From Syntrophomonadaceae bacterium (lineage in GTDB: Bacteria; Bacillota; Dethiobacteria; DTU022): a stretch of 50,832 bases of DNA. The notes under the pieces were generated by a model. That model did not search any database. It was not told the origin of the DNA and saw nothing but the letters and a program-made list of their open reading frames with translations. Within the stretch, counting starts at the first letter, position 1. Each line of letters begins with the position of its first letter. This document shows positions 32,811-41,479 of the stretch, piece after piece. The stretch is from NCBI GenBank assembly GCA_007121075.1, contig SKMK01000011.1, forward strand, positions 1 to 50,832, written 5' to 3'. The translations under genes and the position numbers were made by a program.

Positions 32811-33712
32811 ACCTGAGCGGAAAGTATAAAACCCTGGCCGAGAGCGGTTTTGTTTTAAGCGCCGCTTTGACAACTGCGGTTATCGCTATATCATTTGCCG
32901 CTATTTTTATCCGCCTCTCGGAAGCACCCTCAATGACTATAGCGTTTTATCGCCTTTTCTTCTCCCTGCTGATCCTGGCTCCTAACCTTGTGCTCCAGGG
33001 AAAAGATCTTCGGTTTCTTAAAACTTCCGATTTGCTGGGGATGGCAACCAGCGGCTTATTTCTGGCCGGCCATTTTTACCTGTGGATATCATCACTTGAA
33101 TTTGCTCCTGTAGCCGTATCTGTAGTCCTTGTTTCCGTTCATCCTTTAATAGTTGCTTTAGCCGGACATTTTCTGCTAAGCGACAGGATCCCCAGGGGTT
33201 TCTTTATCTCCATAACCCTGGTCCTGATCGGGACCGCCGCCATCGCAGCTGAAAGCATATCCGGTTTTGCAGAAGGCTCGACAGAGCTTAAAGGAGCCTT
33301 GATGGCCCTCGGAGGAGCGTGCATGATGGCCGGCTATCTCCTGGTCGGCCGTCGCCTGAGGCAAACCCTTTCCACAACCATATATGCCAGCGGCACCTAC
33401 GGGTTTGCCGCTTTACTCCTGGGTATTGCTTCTGCTTTAACCGGGATACCGTTGACCGGTTACCCACGGATTGAGTACCTGCTGTTTGTAGCCCTGGCAA
33501 TAATCCCAACCCTGCTCGGACACACCGTTTTTAACTGGGCCCTGAAAAAAGTCCGTGCTGCCCTGGTTTCTTTGCTCTACCTGGGTGAACCGCTCGGTGC
33601 CACCCTTCTGGCTTTTATAATTCTCCGGGAACTGCCGACCCCGTTCCAGGCAATTGGAGGAATAATTATATTGTTCGGCCTCTACCTGGTTATAAAGCCA
33701 AAAGGGACCTAA
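32807..33712 (+). CDS. EamA/DMT-family transporter
   Basis: Ten-TM drug/metabolite transporter of 301 residues, made of two EamA repeats (about 15-145 and 160-297). Typical features are FAAIFIRLSEAPSMTIAFYR near the start and, at the end of repeat 2, VSLLYLGEPLGATLLAF with IGGIIILFGLYLV. The substrate is unknown; amino acids, metabolites and drugs are all known for the family. It starts with TTG at 32807, directly overlapping the stop of a 14-codon leader ORF. It is convergent with the korDABC genes and shares the hairpin at 33716-33755 with them. Confidence 0.9.
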   Translation: MNLSGKYKTLAESGFVLSAALTTAVIAISFAAIFIRLSEAPSMTIAFYRLFFSLLILAPNLVLQGKDLRFLKTSDLLGMATSGLFLAGHFYLWISSLEFAPVAVSVVLVSVHPLIVALAGHFLLSDRIPRGFFISITLVLIGTAAIAAESISGFAEGSTELKGALMALGGACMMAGYLLVGRRLRQTLSTTIYASGTYGFAALLLGIASALTGIPLTGYPRIEYLLFVALAIIPTLLGHTVFNWALKKVRAALVSLLYLGEPLGATLLAFIILRELPTPFQAIGGIIILFGLYLVIKPKGT

Positions 33713-33715
33713 AAA

Positions 33716-33755
33716 TTTGTCCCCTCCCCGGCAGTAATTCCGGGGAGGGGACAAA
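33716..33755. terminator. 16-bp perfect hairpin between convergent genes
   Basis: TTTGTCCCCTCCCCGG and its exact complement flank an 8-nt loop. On the minus strand it is followed by TTTTTAGG, so it terminates the korDABC operon. It lies 3 bp after the EamA stop and is likely used for that transcript too, although no T run follows on the plus strand. Confidence 0.85.
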
Positions 33756-33815
33756 AACTGATTCATTTCTGATCAAGCCATTTGGTCAAGCCATATAAAT
33801 ACGCAGCCTGTATAT

Positions 33816-34334
33816 TTATTGATCCAGGCCGTAACTAAAAGCCTTCAGGTTTATATCCTGGATTTTGGGAGGCAAGTTTTTCTTTAAAGATTCGATCATG
33901 CTTTCCCGGGAAACAATGTCCCGGTTTTTTAAAATAACTCCCAAAAACAACGAATTGATTACCTTCAGGTTGCCCAGCGTCAGCAGGGCCTCCTTAAAAT
34001 CGAATCCTGCTTCATTTTTACCCTTAGTATTCGACACATCCTTGCTGTCATATATAATCAGACAGTCATCGCTTACATTCTCCGCATACCGATCATATGC
34101 TTGCTGGGTTAAAGCCAGGACCAGATCAGGGGAGGCACATTTGGGATAATAAACTTCCTGCTCAGAAATAACCACCTGGGCTTCAGAGTAACCTCCCCGG
34201 GCAGCTATCCCGTAGCTTGAAGTCAAAGAAACATTGTTCCCATCCATAATCGCTGCCTCGCTAAGAATTCGCCCGGCAAGAATCAGGCCCTGTCCGCCTT
34301 CACCCGCCAGGACTATTTGCCAGCTTTTTGCCAT
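33816..34334 (-). CDS. korC: 2-oxoacid:ferredoxin oxidoreductase, gamma subunit
   Basis: Gamma subunit of 172 residues that joins the alpha and beta subunits of a CoA-dependent 2-oxoacid:ferredoxin oxidoreductase. Family markers are GEGGQGLILAGRILSEAA at the N-terminus, SYGIAARGGYSEAQV, and NSLFLGVILK. It is last in the korDABC order; its ATG shares a base with the beta-subunit stop (TAATG). The substrate is most likely 2-oxoglutarate or a branched-chain 2-oxoacid; sequence does not decide this. Confidence 0.9.
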   Translation of the reverse strand: MAKSWQIVLAGEGGQGLILAGRILSEAAIMDGNNVSLTSSYGIAARGGYSEAQVVISEQEVYYPKCASPDLVLALTQQAYDRYAENVSDDCLIIYDSKDVSNTKGKNEAGFDFKEALLTLGNLKVINSLFLGVILKNRDIVSRESMIESLKKNLPPKIQDINLKAFSYGLDQ

Positions 34335-35173
34335 TATTTACCCTCCCCCCGGCCGGATTCCGATTCAACAGAGTTGATTTCCCTGTAAACACTTAAAAAG
34401 TCAGGCCGATCTTTATTTACCAGTTCACCTGTGACAAGGTGTTTTGCTTTTTCTTCTTCATCCATTTTTTCATATCGTGACTTTGGTACAGAGAGATTTT
34501 TGACGTATTCCATCATTTCAACAGAATCTCCGGGAATATTTCTTCTTCCGAAATGAGTAGGGCATGTATTGATAGCTTCAACAACAGTAAAGCCTTTCTT
34601 CTGAATTGCCGCGGCTATAAACCTTTTCAGCTGGGTTACATGGTAAACAGTACTCCGGGCCACATAATTGGCGCCGCATTCTTCAGCAAGGCCGCAGACA
34701 TCGAATGCAGGTTCAGCTACTCCTACCGGAGAAGTGGTGGTTTTATAAGATAGGGGAGTAGTCGGCGAATACTGGCCTCCAGTCATGCCGTAAGTAAAGT
34801 TGTTGGATATAATCGCTGTTATGTCTATATTCCGACGGGCGGCATGAATAAAGTGGTTCCCCCCAATAGCCAGGGCATCACCGTCGCCCATCAAGGCGAG
34901 CACATGCAGGTCGGGGTTGCCAAGCTTTATACCGGTTCCAAAAGCCAGCGCTCTGCCGTGACTGCCGTGGAAACCGTGAGTTTTCATGTAATCATCGGCT
35001 TTGCCCCAGCACCCGATCCCGGTGCTGACTACTACCTGGTGGGGCGGTATTTCCAGGTCTGCAAGGGCATCGGTTATCGCCCTGAGCAGGATCCCGTTAC
35101 CACAACCTGCACACCACATAAGAGGCAGCGCTTCTTCCTTGAAATATTCCCTGTAACTCAATTTAACTGCCAT
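34334..35173 (-). CDS. korB: 2-oxoacid:ferredoxin oxidoreductase, beta (TPP) subunit
   Basis: Thiamine-diphosphate-binding subunit of 279 residues. WCAGCGNG near residue 20 and STGIGCW near 51 hold cysteines for a [4Fe-4S] cluster, and GDGDALAIGGNHFIHAARRN followed by NNFTYGMTGGQ (about 97-132) is the Mg-TPP loop. The C-terminal CPTHFGRRN is usual for the 2-oxoglutarate/2-oxoisovalerate type. It transfers electrons from 2-oxoacid decarboxylation to ferredoxin. It starts 3 bp after the alpha-subunit stop. Confidence 0.92.
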   Translation of the reverse strand: MAVKLSYREYFKEEALPLMWCAGCGNGILLRAITDALADLEIPPHQVVVSTGIGCWGKADDYMKTHGFHGSHGRALAFGTGIKLGNPDLHVLALMGDGDALAIGGNHFIHAARRNIDITAIISNNFTYGMTGGQYSPTTPLSYKTTTSPVGVAEPAFDVCGLAEECGANYVARSTVYHVTQLKRFIAAAIQKKGFTVVEAINTCPTHFGRRNIPGDSVEMMEYVKNLSVPKSRYEKMDEEEKAKHLVTGELVNKDRPDFLSVYREINSVESESGRGEGK

Positions 35174-35176
35174 TAT

Positions 35177-36322
35177 TTATTTCACCGCCTCTCTTATGCT
35201 TGTCATAATGATTTCCGGCCTGATCAGTTCTCCGTCAATACCGGAAGCAAGGTGAACCGGCGTATTGGTGGTATTGACCCGGTTCACTTCTCCTATTAGC
35301 TGTCCCTGGTTCATTTCAGCCACTACAGCCGCACCGGTCCTGGCCAGGGCTTGTTGAACTTCCCGGTCGGGGAAAGGCCAAATCGAGATCAAGCGCAGCA
35401 GGTTAACCTTGATCCCTTCTTTTTCCGCCAATCCTACGGCATATTTACAGACCCGTGAAGAAGAACCAAAAGATATTAAGGTTACATCGGCATCTTCAGG
35501 TCCAAAATATTCCACATCTATTATTTCATCAATATAGTTATAGATTTTATTTTTTAGCCGGGTTAAAAGCTGCCTGTTGGTCCCGTACTTGAAGTTCGAG
35601 TAACCGGTTTCGCAATGGCAGGTGCTCGAGGCGTGAAGAATATGCTTATCTCCATACGCAGCCATTGGAGGGACCAGATCCTCCTCGTCATACTGGTAAG
35701 GCAGGTATTCTTCAGGCGGAACAATCGGCTTTTTCCGATCCATGATTTCCAGCGAATCAGGGTCAGGAAGGGCAATATTTTCATAAGTCTGGCCAACTAC
35801 CTGATCGCCCAAAAGGATCACCGGAGACCTAAACCTTTCCGCCAGGTTAAAAGCCCGGATCGTCAAGTAATACATTTCCTGGACGGAAGCAGGTGAAAGT
35901 GCAATTATGGGGTGATCGCCATGCGTGCCCCATCGGGCCTGCATCACGTCAGCCTGGGCCGGTTGAGTAGCCAGACCCGTAGCGGGACCAACCCGCTGAA
36001 TATCAACCAAAACGCAGGGCGCTTCCTGGTAGATACCCACACCGAGGTTTTCCTGCATCAGGGAAAACCCCGGCCCGCTGGTCGCGGTAAAAGACTTTTT
36101 CCCGGAAAGTGAGGCGCCAACTATGGCGGCCATGCTTCCGATCTCATCCTCCATCTGGATGTAAGTGCCTCCGTAACCTGGTAATTCGCGGGCGCATACT
36201 TCCGCAATTTCTGAAGAAGGGGTGATCGGATAACCAGCATAAAACCGGGCTCCTGCATCAATGGCTCCCCAGGCGCAAGCGTGGTTTCCCTCCATTAACT
36301 GAACCCCTTTAGGTCTACTCAT
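35177..36322 (-). CDS. korA: 2-oxoacid:ferredoxin oxidoreductase, alpha subunit
   Basis: Alpha subunit of 381 residues, the pyrimidine-binding and CoA-facing half of the TPP site. Key segments are ARFYAGYPITPSSEIAE (about 27-43), MEDEIGSMAAIVGASLSG, SGPGFSLMQE, and in the C-terminal domain VTLISFGSSSR. It overlaps the preceding ferredoxin gene by 8 bp. The order D-A-B-C corresponds to Kor/Vor enzymes. TPP for it could come from ThiN, encoded in the same window. Confidence 0.92.
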   Translation of the reverse strand: MSRPKGVQLMEGNHACAWGAIDAGARFYAGYPITPSSEIAEVCARELPGYGGTYIQMEDEIGSMAAIVGASLSGKKSFTATSGPGFSLMQENLGVGIYQEAPCVLVDIQRVGPATGLATQPAQADVMQARWGTHGDHPIIALSPASVQEMYYLTIRAFNLAERFRSPVILLGDQVVGQTYENIALPDPDSLEIMDRKKPIVPPEEYLPYQYDEEDLVPPMAAYGDKHILHASSTCHCETGYSNFKYGTNRQLLTRLKNKIYNYIDEIIDVEYFGPEDADVTLISFGSSSRVCKYAVGLAEKEGIKVNLLRLISIWPFPDREVQQALARTGAAVVAEMNQGQLIGEVNRVNTTNTPVHLASGIDGELIRPEIIMTSIREAVK

Positions 36323-36536
36323 TGTTAACTACCTCCACCCTTATCGCAAAATCAGGACAACGAAGCTCGCAAAGGCGGCAATTGGTGCACTCTTCCGGGT
36401 TCTTTACCAGTGGCATTCCGTCTTTGTCAGCTTCATATACTTTTTTATTGCAATATTCAATGCAAAAACCGCATCTCTTGCATAAAGCTTCGTCGATATG
36501 GATCGTTACGTCTTTATCTTCACCTGTTTTGGTCAT
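36315..36536 (-). CDS. korD: 2-oxoacid:ferredoxin oxidoreductase, delta (ferredoxin) subunit
   Basis: Small 73-residue protein with two [4Fe-4S] motifs: CKRCGFCIEYC, whose fourth ligand is followed by NKK rather than Pro, and CTNCRLCELRCPD. This is the delta subunit that takes electrons from the TPP subunit. It starts at the ATG at 36536 behind GGAGG and overlaps korA. It follows the crotonase gene after 55 bp, so the whole block probably belongs to the beta-oxidation operon. Confidence 0.92.
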   Translation of the reverse strand: MTKTGEDKDVTIHIDEALCKRCGFCIEYCNKKVYEADKDGMPLVKNPEECTNCRLCELRCPDFAIRVEVVNNE

Positions 36537-36591
36537 ATATATTCATCCTCCGACATACCGGCTGCTTAACCAGCTGCTAAAGCAGTTGTGA

Positions 36592-37371
36592 TCATTTTCC
36601 TTTATACTGTGGTTTTCTCTTTTCCATGAAGGCTTTTACGCCTTCTTTTTTATCTTCAGTAGCACAGGCCAGGGCATGCAGGTAAGACTCGTGAGCCAAA
36701 CCTTCATACAGGCCTGTTTCCAGGGACCGGTTGACCGCTTCCTTGCCGTACTGAAGAGCAAGAGGTGCTTTGGAAGCCAGCTTCTGAGCCATCTTCCTGG
36801 CTTCTTCCATCAAATTTTCCGGATCGACCAGTTTATTTACCAGCCCGATCCGGTAAGCTTCCTCAGCATCGATAATGCTACCGGTCAAGACCAGTTCCAT
36901 ACCTCTACCGAACCCTATCAAACGGGGCAGCCTCTGGGTGGCTCCATCACCGGGTATAATCCCCAGGTTTACTTCGGGAGAACCCATCTGAGCATCTTTC
37001 GAAGCCACCCTCAGGGTGCAGGAGATTGCCAGTTCCAAACCGGCACCAAGGGCATACCCGTTAATCGCTGCAATAACAGGAAGAGGCATTTCCCAGAGCA
37101 TATTGAACACTTCCTGGCGGCGCCTGGTTTGTTCCCGTCCCTTGATAAAATCCCGATCTTCGAGTTCCTTGATATCTGCTCCGGCCATGAAAGCTTTTTC
37201 GCCTTCGCCGGTAATAATTAGAACTCTAACCCCGGGATCATTTTTAACCTGAGAAAAAGCCTCGGCTAATTCTTCCACCAGGGCATTGGAGAGGGCATTT
37301 CTAACCTCCGGGCGGTTAATGGTAATTACCGCCAGGGGAGCTTCCTTTTCTAATTTCAACAATTCGAACAT
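36592..37371 (-). CDS. crt: Enoyl-CoA hydratase (crotonase family)
   Basis: Crotonase-fold enzyme adding water to 2-enoyl-CoA (crotonyl-CoA to 3-hydroxybutyryl-CoA). Oxyanion-hole segments are [10 protein letters not shown] and [12 protein letters not shown]. Both catalytic glutamates of true hydratases are present, in [12 protein letters not shown] and in GMELVLTG, so it is probably an active hydratase. About 259 residues, normal length. An ATG at 37377 is also open; the ATG at 37371 is better spaced from GGGAG. It stands between the acyl-CoA dehydrogenase and korD genes. Confidence 0.92.
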   Translation of the reverse strand: MFELLKLEKEAPLAVITINRPEVRNALSNALVEELAEAFSQVKNDPGVRVLIITGEGEKAFMAGADIKELEDRDFIKGREQTRRRQEVFNMLWEMPLPVIAAINGYALGAGLELAISCTLRVASKDAQMGSPEVNLGIIPGDGATQRLPRLIGFGRGMELVLTGSIIDAEEAYRIGLVNKLVDPENLMEEARKMAQKLASKAPLALQYGKEAVNRSLETGLYEGLAHESYLHALACATEDKKEGVKAFMEKRKPQYKGK

Positions 37372-37419
37372 TAGCATCTCTCCCCCTTCTACTTTTTAAT
37401 TAATCCTTCAAGTTGCCGC

Positions 37420-38577
37420 TTATTTAAAAGCAGGGATACCCAGCTCGATATTGCCCAGGATCAATTGCTGAATCTGGGAAGTTCCTTCGTAAAGAGTATT
37501 GATCCTGGCGTCACGGTAGATCCTTTCAAGCGGATATTCGCCTGAGAAACCGTAACCGCCCAGGACCTGGATGCCATTGTAGGCAACCCGGTTTACCATT
37601 TCACTGCAGTAGTACTTGGCCATCGAGGTTTCCCTGGTATTGGGAACGCCCTGATCCTTCAGGTAACCGGCCCTGTATACGAGGAGCCTGCCGCATTCAA
37701 TATCCAGGAGCATGTTGCTGAGCAGCTGCTGGACCAGCTGGTGCCCCGCGAGGGGTTTGCCAAACTGGGTCCTTTCTTTGGCGTACTTTTTTGCCGTATC
37801 CAGGGCTGACTGCGCCGAACCGACACAACCGGCGGCAACTGTAAAGCGGGCATTGTCCAGTGCCGAAAGGGCTATCGGAAAGCCTTTGCCCATTGGCCCC
37901 AGGATGTTTTCCTTGGGAACCTTGACATTATCAAGAATTAGTTCGCCCGTATCCTGGGCCCGCAGGCCCAATTTTTCGTGAATTTTTTGAGCTGAATAAC
38001 CGGGAGTATCTTTATCTACCAGAAAAGCGGTAATGCCTTTAGGGCCCTTTTCAGGGTCTGTCTTGGCAAAAACTATAGCAACTTCAGCAAAGGTTGCATT
38101 AGTAATCCACATCTTATTGCCGTTCAGGATATAGTAATCACCGTCTTCTACAGCGCTGGTGGAAAGGCTGGCGGCATCACTGCCTGAATCCGGTTCGGTC
38201 AGGCCGAAACATCCCATGATTTCTCCGGTTGCCAGGCGGGGGACATACTTTTTCTTTTGTTCTTCCGTGCCCCATTTCAGGATCGTTTTAGCTACCAGGG
38301 AAATCTGGACCGAATAATTCCCACGCATAGTACTGCAGCCGTAACCAAGTTCTTCAGCTACGATTGCGTGAGTAATATGATCCATGCCGCAACCGTCATA
38401 TTCTTCGGGAATAGCGGTACCGATAATTTCAACTTCACCTAATTTTTTCCATACATCCCAGGGGAACTTTTCTTCCTGGTCCCATTCCTTGGCAAAGGGT
38501 GTAATTTCCTTGGCCACAAAATCACGGACCATTTTTTGCACAGTTTCTTGTTCAGCGGTTAGACTAAAGTCCATCAT
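37420..38577 (-). CDS. Acyl-CoA dehydrogenase (short-chain, butyryl-CoA type)
   Basis: FAD-dependent acyl-CoA dehydrogenase of about 385 residues. FGLTEPDSGSDAASL (FAD/substrate loop), MWITNATFAEVAIVFA, and the C-terminal YEGTSQIQ with the catalytic Glu of short- and medium-chain enzymes are visible. It converts acyl-CoA to enoyl-CoA, or the reverse in butyrate formation with an electron-transfer flavoprotein. No etfAB genes are next to it, unlike the usual bcd-etfBA cluster, so the flavoprotein must come from elsewhere. ATG codons at 38577 and 38574 are both well placed after GAGGTGA. Confidence 0.93.
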   Translation of the reverse strand: MMDFSLTAEQETVQKMVRDFVAKEITPFAKEWDQEEKFPWDVWKKLGEVEIIGTAIPEEYDGCGMDHITHAIVAEELGYGCSTMRGNYSVQISLVAKTILKWGTEEQKKKYVPRLATGEIMGCFGLTEPDSGSDAASLSTSAVEDGDYYILNGNKMWITNATFAEVAIVFAKTDPEKGPKGITAFLVDKDTPGYSAQKIHEKLGLRAQDTGELILDNVKVPKENILGPMGKGFPIALSALDNARFTVAAGCVGSAQSALDTAKKYAKERTQFGKPLAGHQLVQQLLSNMLLDIECGRLLVYRAGYLKDQGVPNTRETSMAKYYCSEMVNRVAYNGIQVLGGYGFSGEYPLERIYRDARINTLYEGTSQIQQLILGNIELGIPAFK

Positions 38578-38610
38578 TGTCACCTCGTATTTTTAATTTC
38601 ACCACAAAAT

Positions 38611-39495
38611 TTACTTAATTCTCATTGGTACAGGGGTGTCCCCTGTGTAATCATAAAAGCCTTTCTTGGATTTACGTCCCAGGTAGCCGGCATGGACCAT
38701 CTTTTCAAGCAGGTAGCAGGGGCGATAACGATCATCGCCAAGTTTATTGTACAGAGTCCTGGTTTTAGCCAGGTGGGTGTCAATCCCGATCAGGTCAATC
38801 AGCTCCAGGGGGCCCATTGGCTGGTTGGAACCCATCTTCAGGGCTTTATCGATATCTTCTACCGTACCAATCCCTTCTTCCAGGACCCAAACCGCTTCAT
38901 TCAGGAGAGCGGCCAATACGCGGCTGGCAATACCGGCAATGCCTTCTTTAGCCGTAACTACCGGCTCTTTGCCCAGAAATTCAGTGAATTCACGGGTTTG
39001 ATCGACAACTTCAGGACGGGTGGCCAAACCGGGCATAATTTCCACCAGTTTCATCACCACGGCCGGGTTGAAAAAGTGCATACCCACGATCCGGCCTGGA
39101 TCATTGGCCTTGGAAGAAATTTCGGAAATAGAACAGGCAGTGGTATTGGAAGCCAGGATTACCCCTTCTTTAACCACGTTTTCCAATTCATCAAAAGCAT
39201 TTTGCTTAATTCCCACATCTTCTATAATTGCTTCCACCACAAAATCGGCCTGGGCGGCATCCTTAAACCCTTCAGAAGGAGTAATCCGACCGAGTATTTC
39301 TTTTACTTCATCCCCGGTCATTTTCCCTTTATCCACCCGGCGCTGCAATCCTTTTTCGATATTCTCCAGGCTGCGTTCGGCAATTGACTTTTCAACATCG
39401 GACAAATAGACTTCAATCCCCTTTTGGGCCATCAACTGAGCAATTCCTGAGCCCATTATGCCGGCACCCAAAACAAAACCCTTTTTAACCTCCAT
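38611..39495 (-). CDS. hbd: 3-hydroxybutyryl-CoA dehydrogenase
   Basis: NAD-dependent (S)-3-hydroxyacyl-CoA dehydrogenase of about 294 residues. The Rossmann motif GAGIMGSGIAQLMAQKG stands at the N-terminus with Asp after the second strand (LSDVEK), favouring NAD. The catalytic His is in GMHFFNPAVVMKLVEI, and the C-terminal helical domain has GPLELIDLIGIDT. An in-frame TTG at 39501 has closer spacing to AGGAGG than the ATG at 39495, so the first residues are uncertain. The 3' end contains a short perfect palindrome. It lies between the thiolase and dehydrogenase genes. Confidence 0.93.
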   Translation of the reverse strand: MEVKKGFVLGAGIMGSGIAQLMAQKGIEVYLSDVEKSIAERSLENIEKGLQRRVDKGKMTGDEVKEILGRITPSEGFKDAAQADFVVEAIIEDVGIKQNAFDELENVVKEGVILASNTTACSISEISSKANDPGRIVGMHFFNPAVVMKLVEIMPGLATRPEVVDQTREFTEFLGKEPVVTAKEGIAGIASRVLAALLNEAVWVLEEGIGTVEDIDKALKMGSNQPMGPLELIDLIGIDTHLAKTRTLYNKLGDDRYRPCYLLEKMVHAGYLGRKSKKGFYDYTGDTPVPMRIK

Positions 39496-39537
39496 TATCA
39501 ATCAAGCCTCCTAATAATAATGTTGCTAAGCCGAAAC

Positions 39538-40719
39538 CTAGCTTAAACGTTCAAATACCAGGGCCACTCCCTGACCTCCGCCTACACAGGCGCTTACGAG
39601 ACCCAGGTCTTTATCATACATTTTCATAGAGTTCAAAAGGGTGGTAATCAGCTTGGTCCCGGTTGCTCCAACGGGGTGGCCCAGGGCGACCGCACCACCG
39701 TGAACGTTGACTTTATTGCGATCCCATTTCATTTCCCGTTCTACAGCCAGGTACTGGACGGCAAAAGCTTCATTCAACTCAATCAAGTCGATATCATCGA
39801 GCTTGACATTTGCTTTTTCAAGGGCCAGGGGGACGGCTTTAACCGGACCAAGACCCATATACTTGGGATCAACCCCGCCCGCCGCATAACCGCGAATTGC
39901 AGCCAGGGGGGTAAGGCCGAGGGCTTTTGCTTTATCTTCGGACATGATGACCATGGCTGAAGCATTGTCGGAAAGGGCACAGCTGTTACCGGCTGTTACC
40001 GTTCCGTCTTTTTTAAATACGGGAGGCAGTTTACCCATTTTTTCCATTGAAGCGTCTGCGCGGGGAATCTCTTCTTGATCAACAGTTATAGTTTCCTTCT
40101 TCTTTGCCACTTCAACCGGTAATATCTCATCTTTGAATTTGCCTTCCTCCAATGCTTTAACCGCTTTCTGGTGGCTTTCCATGGCAAAACTGTCCTGTTC
40201 TTCCCGGTCGATATTATAATCTTCAGCCAGTATTTCGGCTGTAGCGCCCATGAGCATTCCTGCCAGTAAACACATAAATCCGTCTTTGTGTAAACCATCA
40301 TAAGCTTTCATGTCGCCCATCCGGGCGCCCCAGCGGGCCTTGTCGAGGATATAGGGGACATTGGAGGCAGATTCTGTTCCTCCGACCACCACTGTATCGG
40401 CATCACCTGTGATAATTGATTTTGCACCCTCAATAGTGGCCTGGAGACTCGAAGCACAGCGAATATTGATCGTATAGGCAGGAACTTCCACCGGTAAGCC
40501 GCCGTTAACTGTGGCCATACGAGCCACATTGGGGCCAATACCGGCCTGCCAGCCGCACCCAAAAACCAGTTCATCAACCTCTTCACCGGGTATCCCGGCT
40601 CTTTTAACTACCTCTTCAACGACTTTTGCTCCCAATTCGGGAGCACCAAAACTACTTAAACTTCCACCATATCTGCCGGCAATAGTTCTTACCGCACTTA
40701 CAATAACCGGTTTGCGCAT
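39538..40719 (-). CDS. thlA: Acetyl-CoA acetyltransferase (thiolase)
   Basis: Thiolase of about 393 residues that condenses two acetyl-CoA or cleaves 3-oxoacyl-CoA. The nucleophilic Cys (Cys88) is in [13 protein letters not shown], and the catalytic His and Cys are in [16 protein letters not shown] and CVGGGQG. It is first of the eight-gene run thiolase-hbd-acyl-CoA dehydrogenase-crotonase-korDABC. The ATG at 40719 is preferred over a GTG at 40731. A strong AGGAGG lies 28 nt upstream, separated from the ATG by a small hairpin, and a weaker GGGG sits at standard distance. Confidence 0.94.
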   Translation of the reverse strand: MRKPVIVSAVRTIAGRYGGSLSSFGAPELGAKVVEEVVKRAGIPGEEVDELVFGCGWQAGIGPNVARMATVNGGLPVEVPAYTINIRCASSLQATIEGAKSIITGDADTVVVGGTESASNVPYILDKARWGARMGDMKAYDGLHKDGFMCLLAGMLMGATAEILAEDYNIDREEQDSFAMESHQKAVKALEEGKFKDEILPVEVAKKKETITVDQEEIPRADASMEKMGKLPPVFKKDGTVTAGNSCALSDNASAMVIMSEDKAKALGLTPLAAIRGYAAGGVDPKYMGLGPVKAVPLALEKANVKLDDIDLIELNEAFAVQYLAVEREMKWDRNKVNVHGGAVALGHPVGATGTKLITTLLNSMKMYDKDLGLVSACVGGGQGVALVFERLS

Positions 40720-40726
40720 GATCTTC

Positions 40727-40753
40727 CCCACCGTAGTGGGATTGATCCCTCCT
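40727..40753 (-). promoter_or_regulatory. Shine-Dalgarno and hairpin before the thiolase start
   Basis: On the minus strand AGGAGG (40753-40748) is followed by CCCAC-TACG-GTGGG (40740-40727), then GAAGATC and the ATG at 40719. The 5-bp hairpin would either bring the strong site nearer the start or mask the GGGG site next to it. Confidence 0.4.
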
Positions 40754-41034
40754 CATCATAGGTTATTTTAGTTATGCTCCTGATTTATTTGTTAAAAACA
40801 TAAAAAATCAGCAGCACAAATAATCGCTACACGTCTAATTTTAAAGGCTTGTTAGATTCTTCATATAATCATTCTATAATTTAAGCATTCTTTAATGATA
40901 ATGCTATCATCAACTTGTGAAAAAAGCAACAGACCCCGTGCACATAACAGCAGCAGCATAACTGGACTGGCTGTATAATAATTCCTTAACCCGTCTGGCC
41001 GTATTTTATCTGCCCGGGGCCAAAAAACTGTTTT
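40754..41034 (-). promoter_or_regulatory. Upstream region of the beta-oxidation/kor operon with operator-like repeat
   Basis: About 280 bp without a gene. A perfect inverted repeat ATGATA-ATGC-TATCAT is at 40895-40910, in an AT-rich stretch likely to hold the thiolase promoter (TATAG/TATAT boxes near 40864-40880). No convincing terminator for the upstream cupin gene is visible; GGCC-GGCC pairing near 41000-41025 is short and lacks a clean T run. Confidence 0.35.
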
Positions 41035-41376
41035 TTACTTGTAATACCGCATTTCCAGGGTAGTACAGCCCTGGGGAATGGAGTAAGGCCCATGGATCAT
41101 TCCCGGTGGCCGGCAGGCATACATTCCGGTGGTAAAAGTTTCCTTTTTATTGAGGTCAATCAAAAACCCGTCCAGGATATATACTTCTTCCCAGAAATCA
41201 TGAACCAGCACATCGGAAGTCGTGAGCCCCGGTGGAAACTTGAGTATTCTGCAGTAATCACCGGTTTCCGGGTCTTCACTTAGTATTTTTTCAATAACCC
41301 CTTCCGGCGCATCTTTAACCTGGCGCCACTCCAGGTAACGATCATGATCAAAGAATTCCATTTCTTTTTTAGCCAT
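41035..41376 (-). CDS. Small cupin-domain protein (ChrR-like)
   Basis: Single cupin barrel of 113 residues. Likely metal ligands are the His/Glu group in VHDFWEEVYILDG and the His in PPGMIHGPY. ChrR-type cupin relatives include metal-binding regulators and small dioxygenase-like enzymes. The specific reaction cannot be deduced. It starts at the ATG at 41376 behind AAGGAGG and is the last gene of the molybdenum-hydroxylase operon, 103 bp after the DUF2848 gene. Confidence 0.8.
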   Translation of the reverse strand: MAKKEMEFFDHDRYLEWRQVKDAPEGVIEKILSEDPETGDYCRILKFPPGLTTSDVLVHDFWEEVYILDGFLIDLNKKETFTTGMYACRPPGMIHGPYSIPQGCTTLEMRYYK

Positions 41377-41479
41377 TAGACATTATCCTCCTTATGTTAT
41401 CACTTATATTTCTTCGCTTTGATCCCATCAACGCATACCTTTTAGACAAAGACTCAAACCGGGAATGTTGATCGGGGTT

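Noticed and set aside
38630-38646. Palindrome ACAGGGG-TGT-CCCCTGT
   Set aside because: It is inside the last codons of hbd (TGDTPVPM), without a T run, and may be simple coding sequence; I do not treat it as a terminator.
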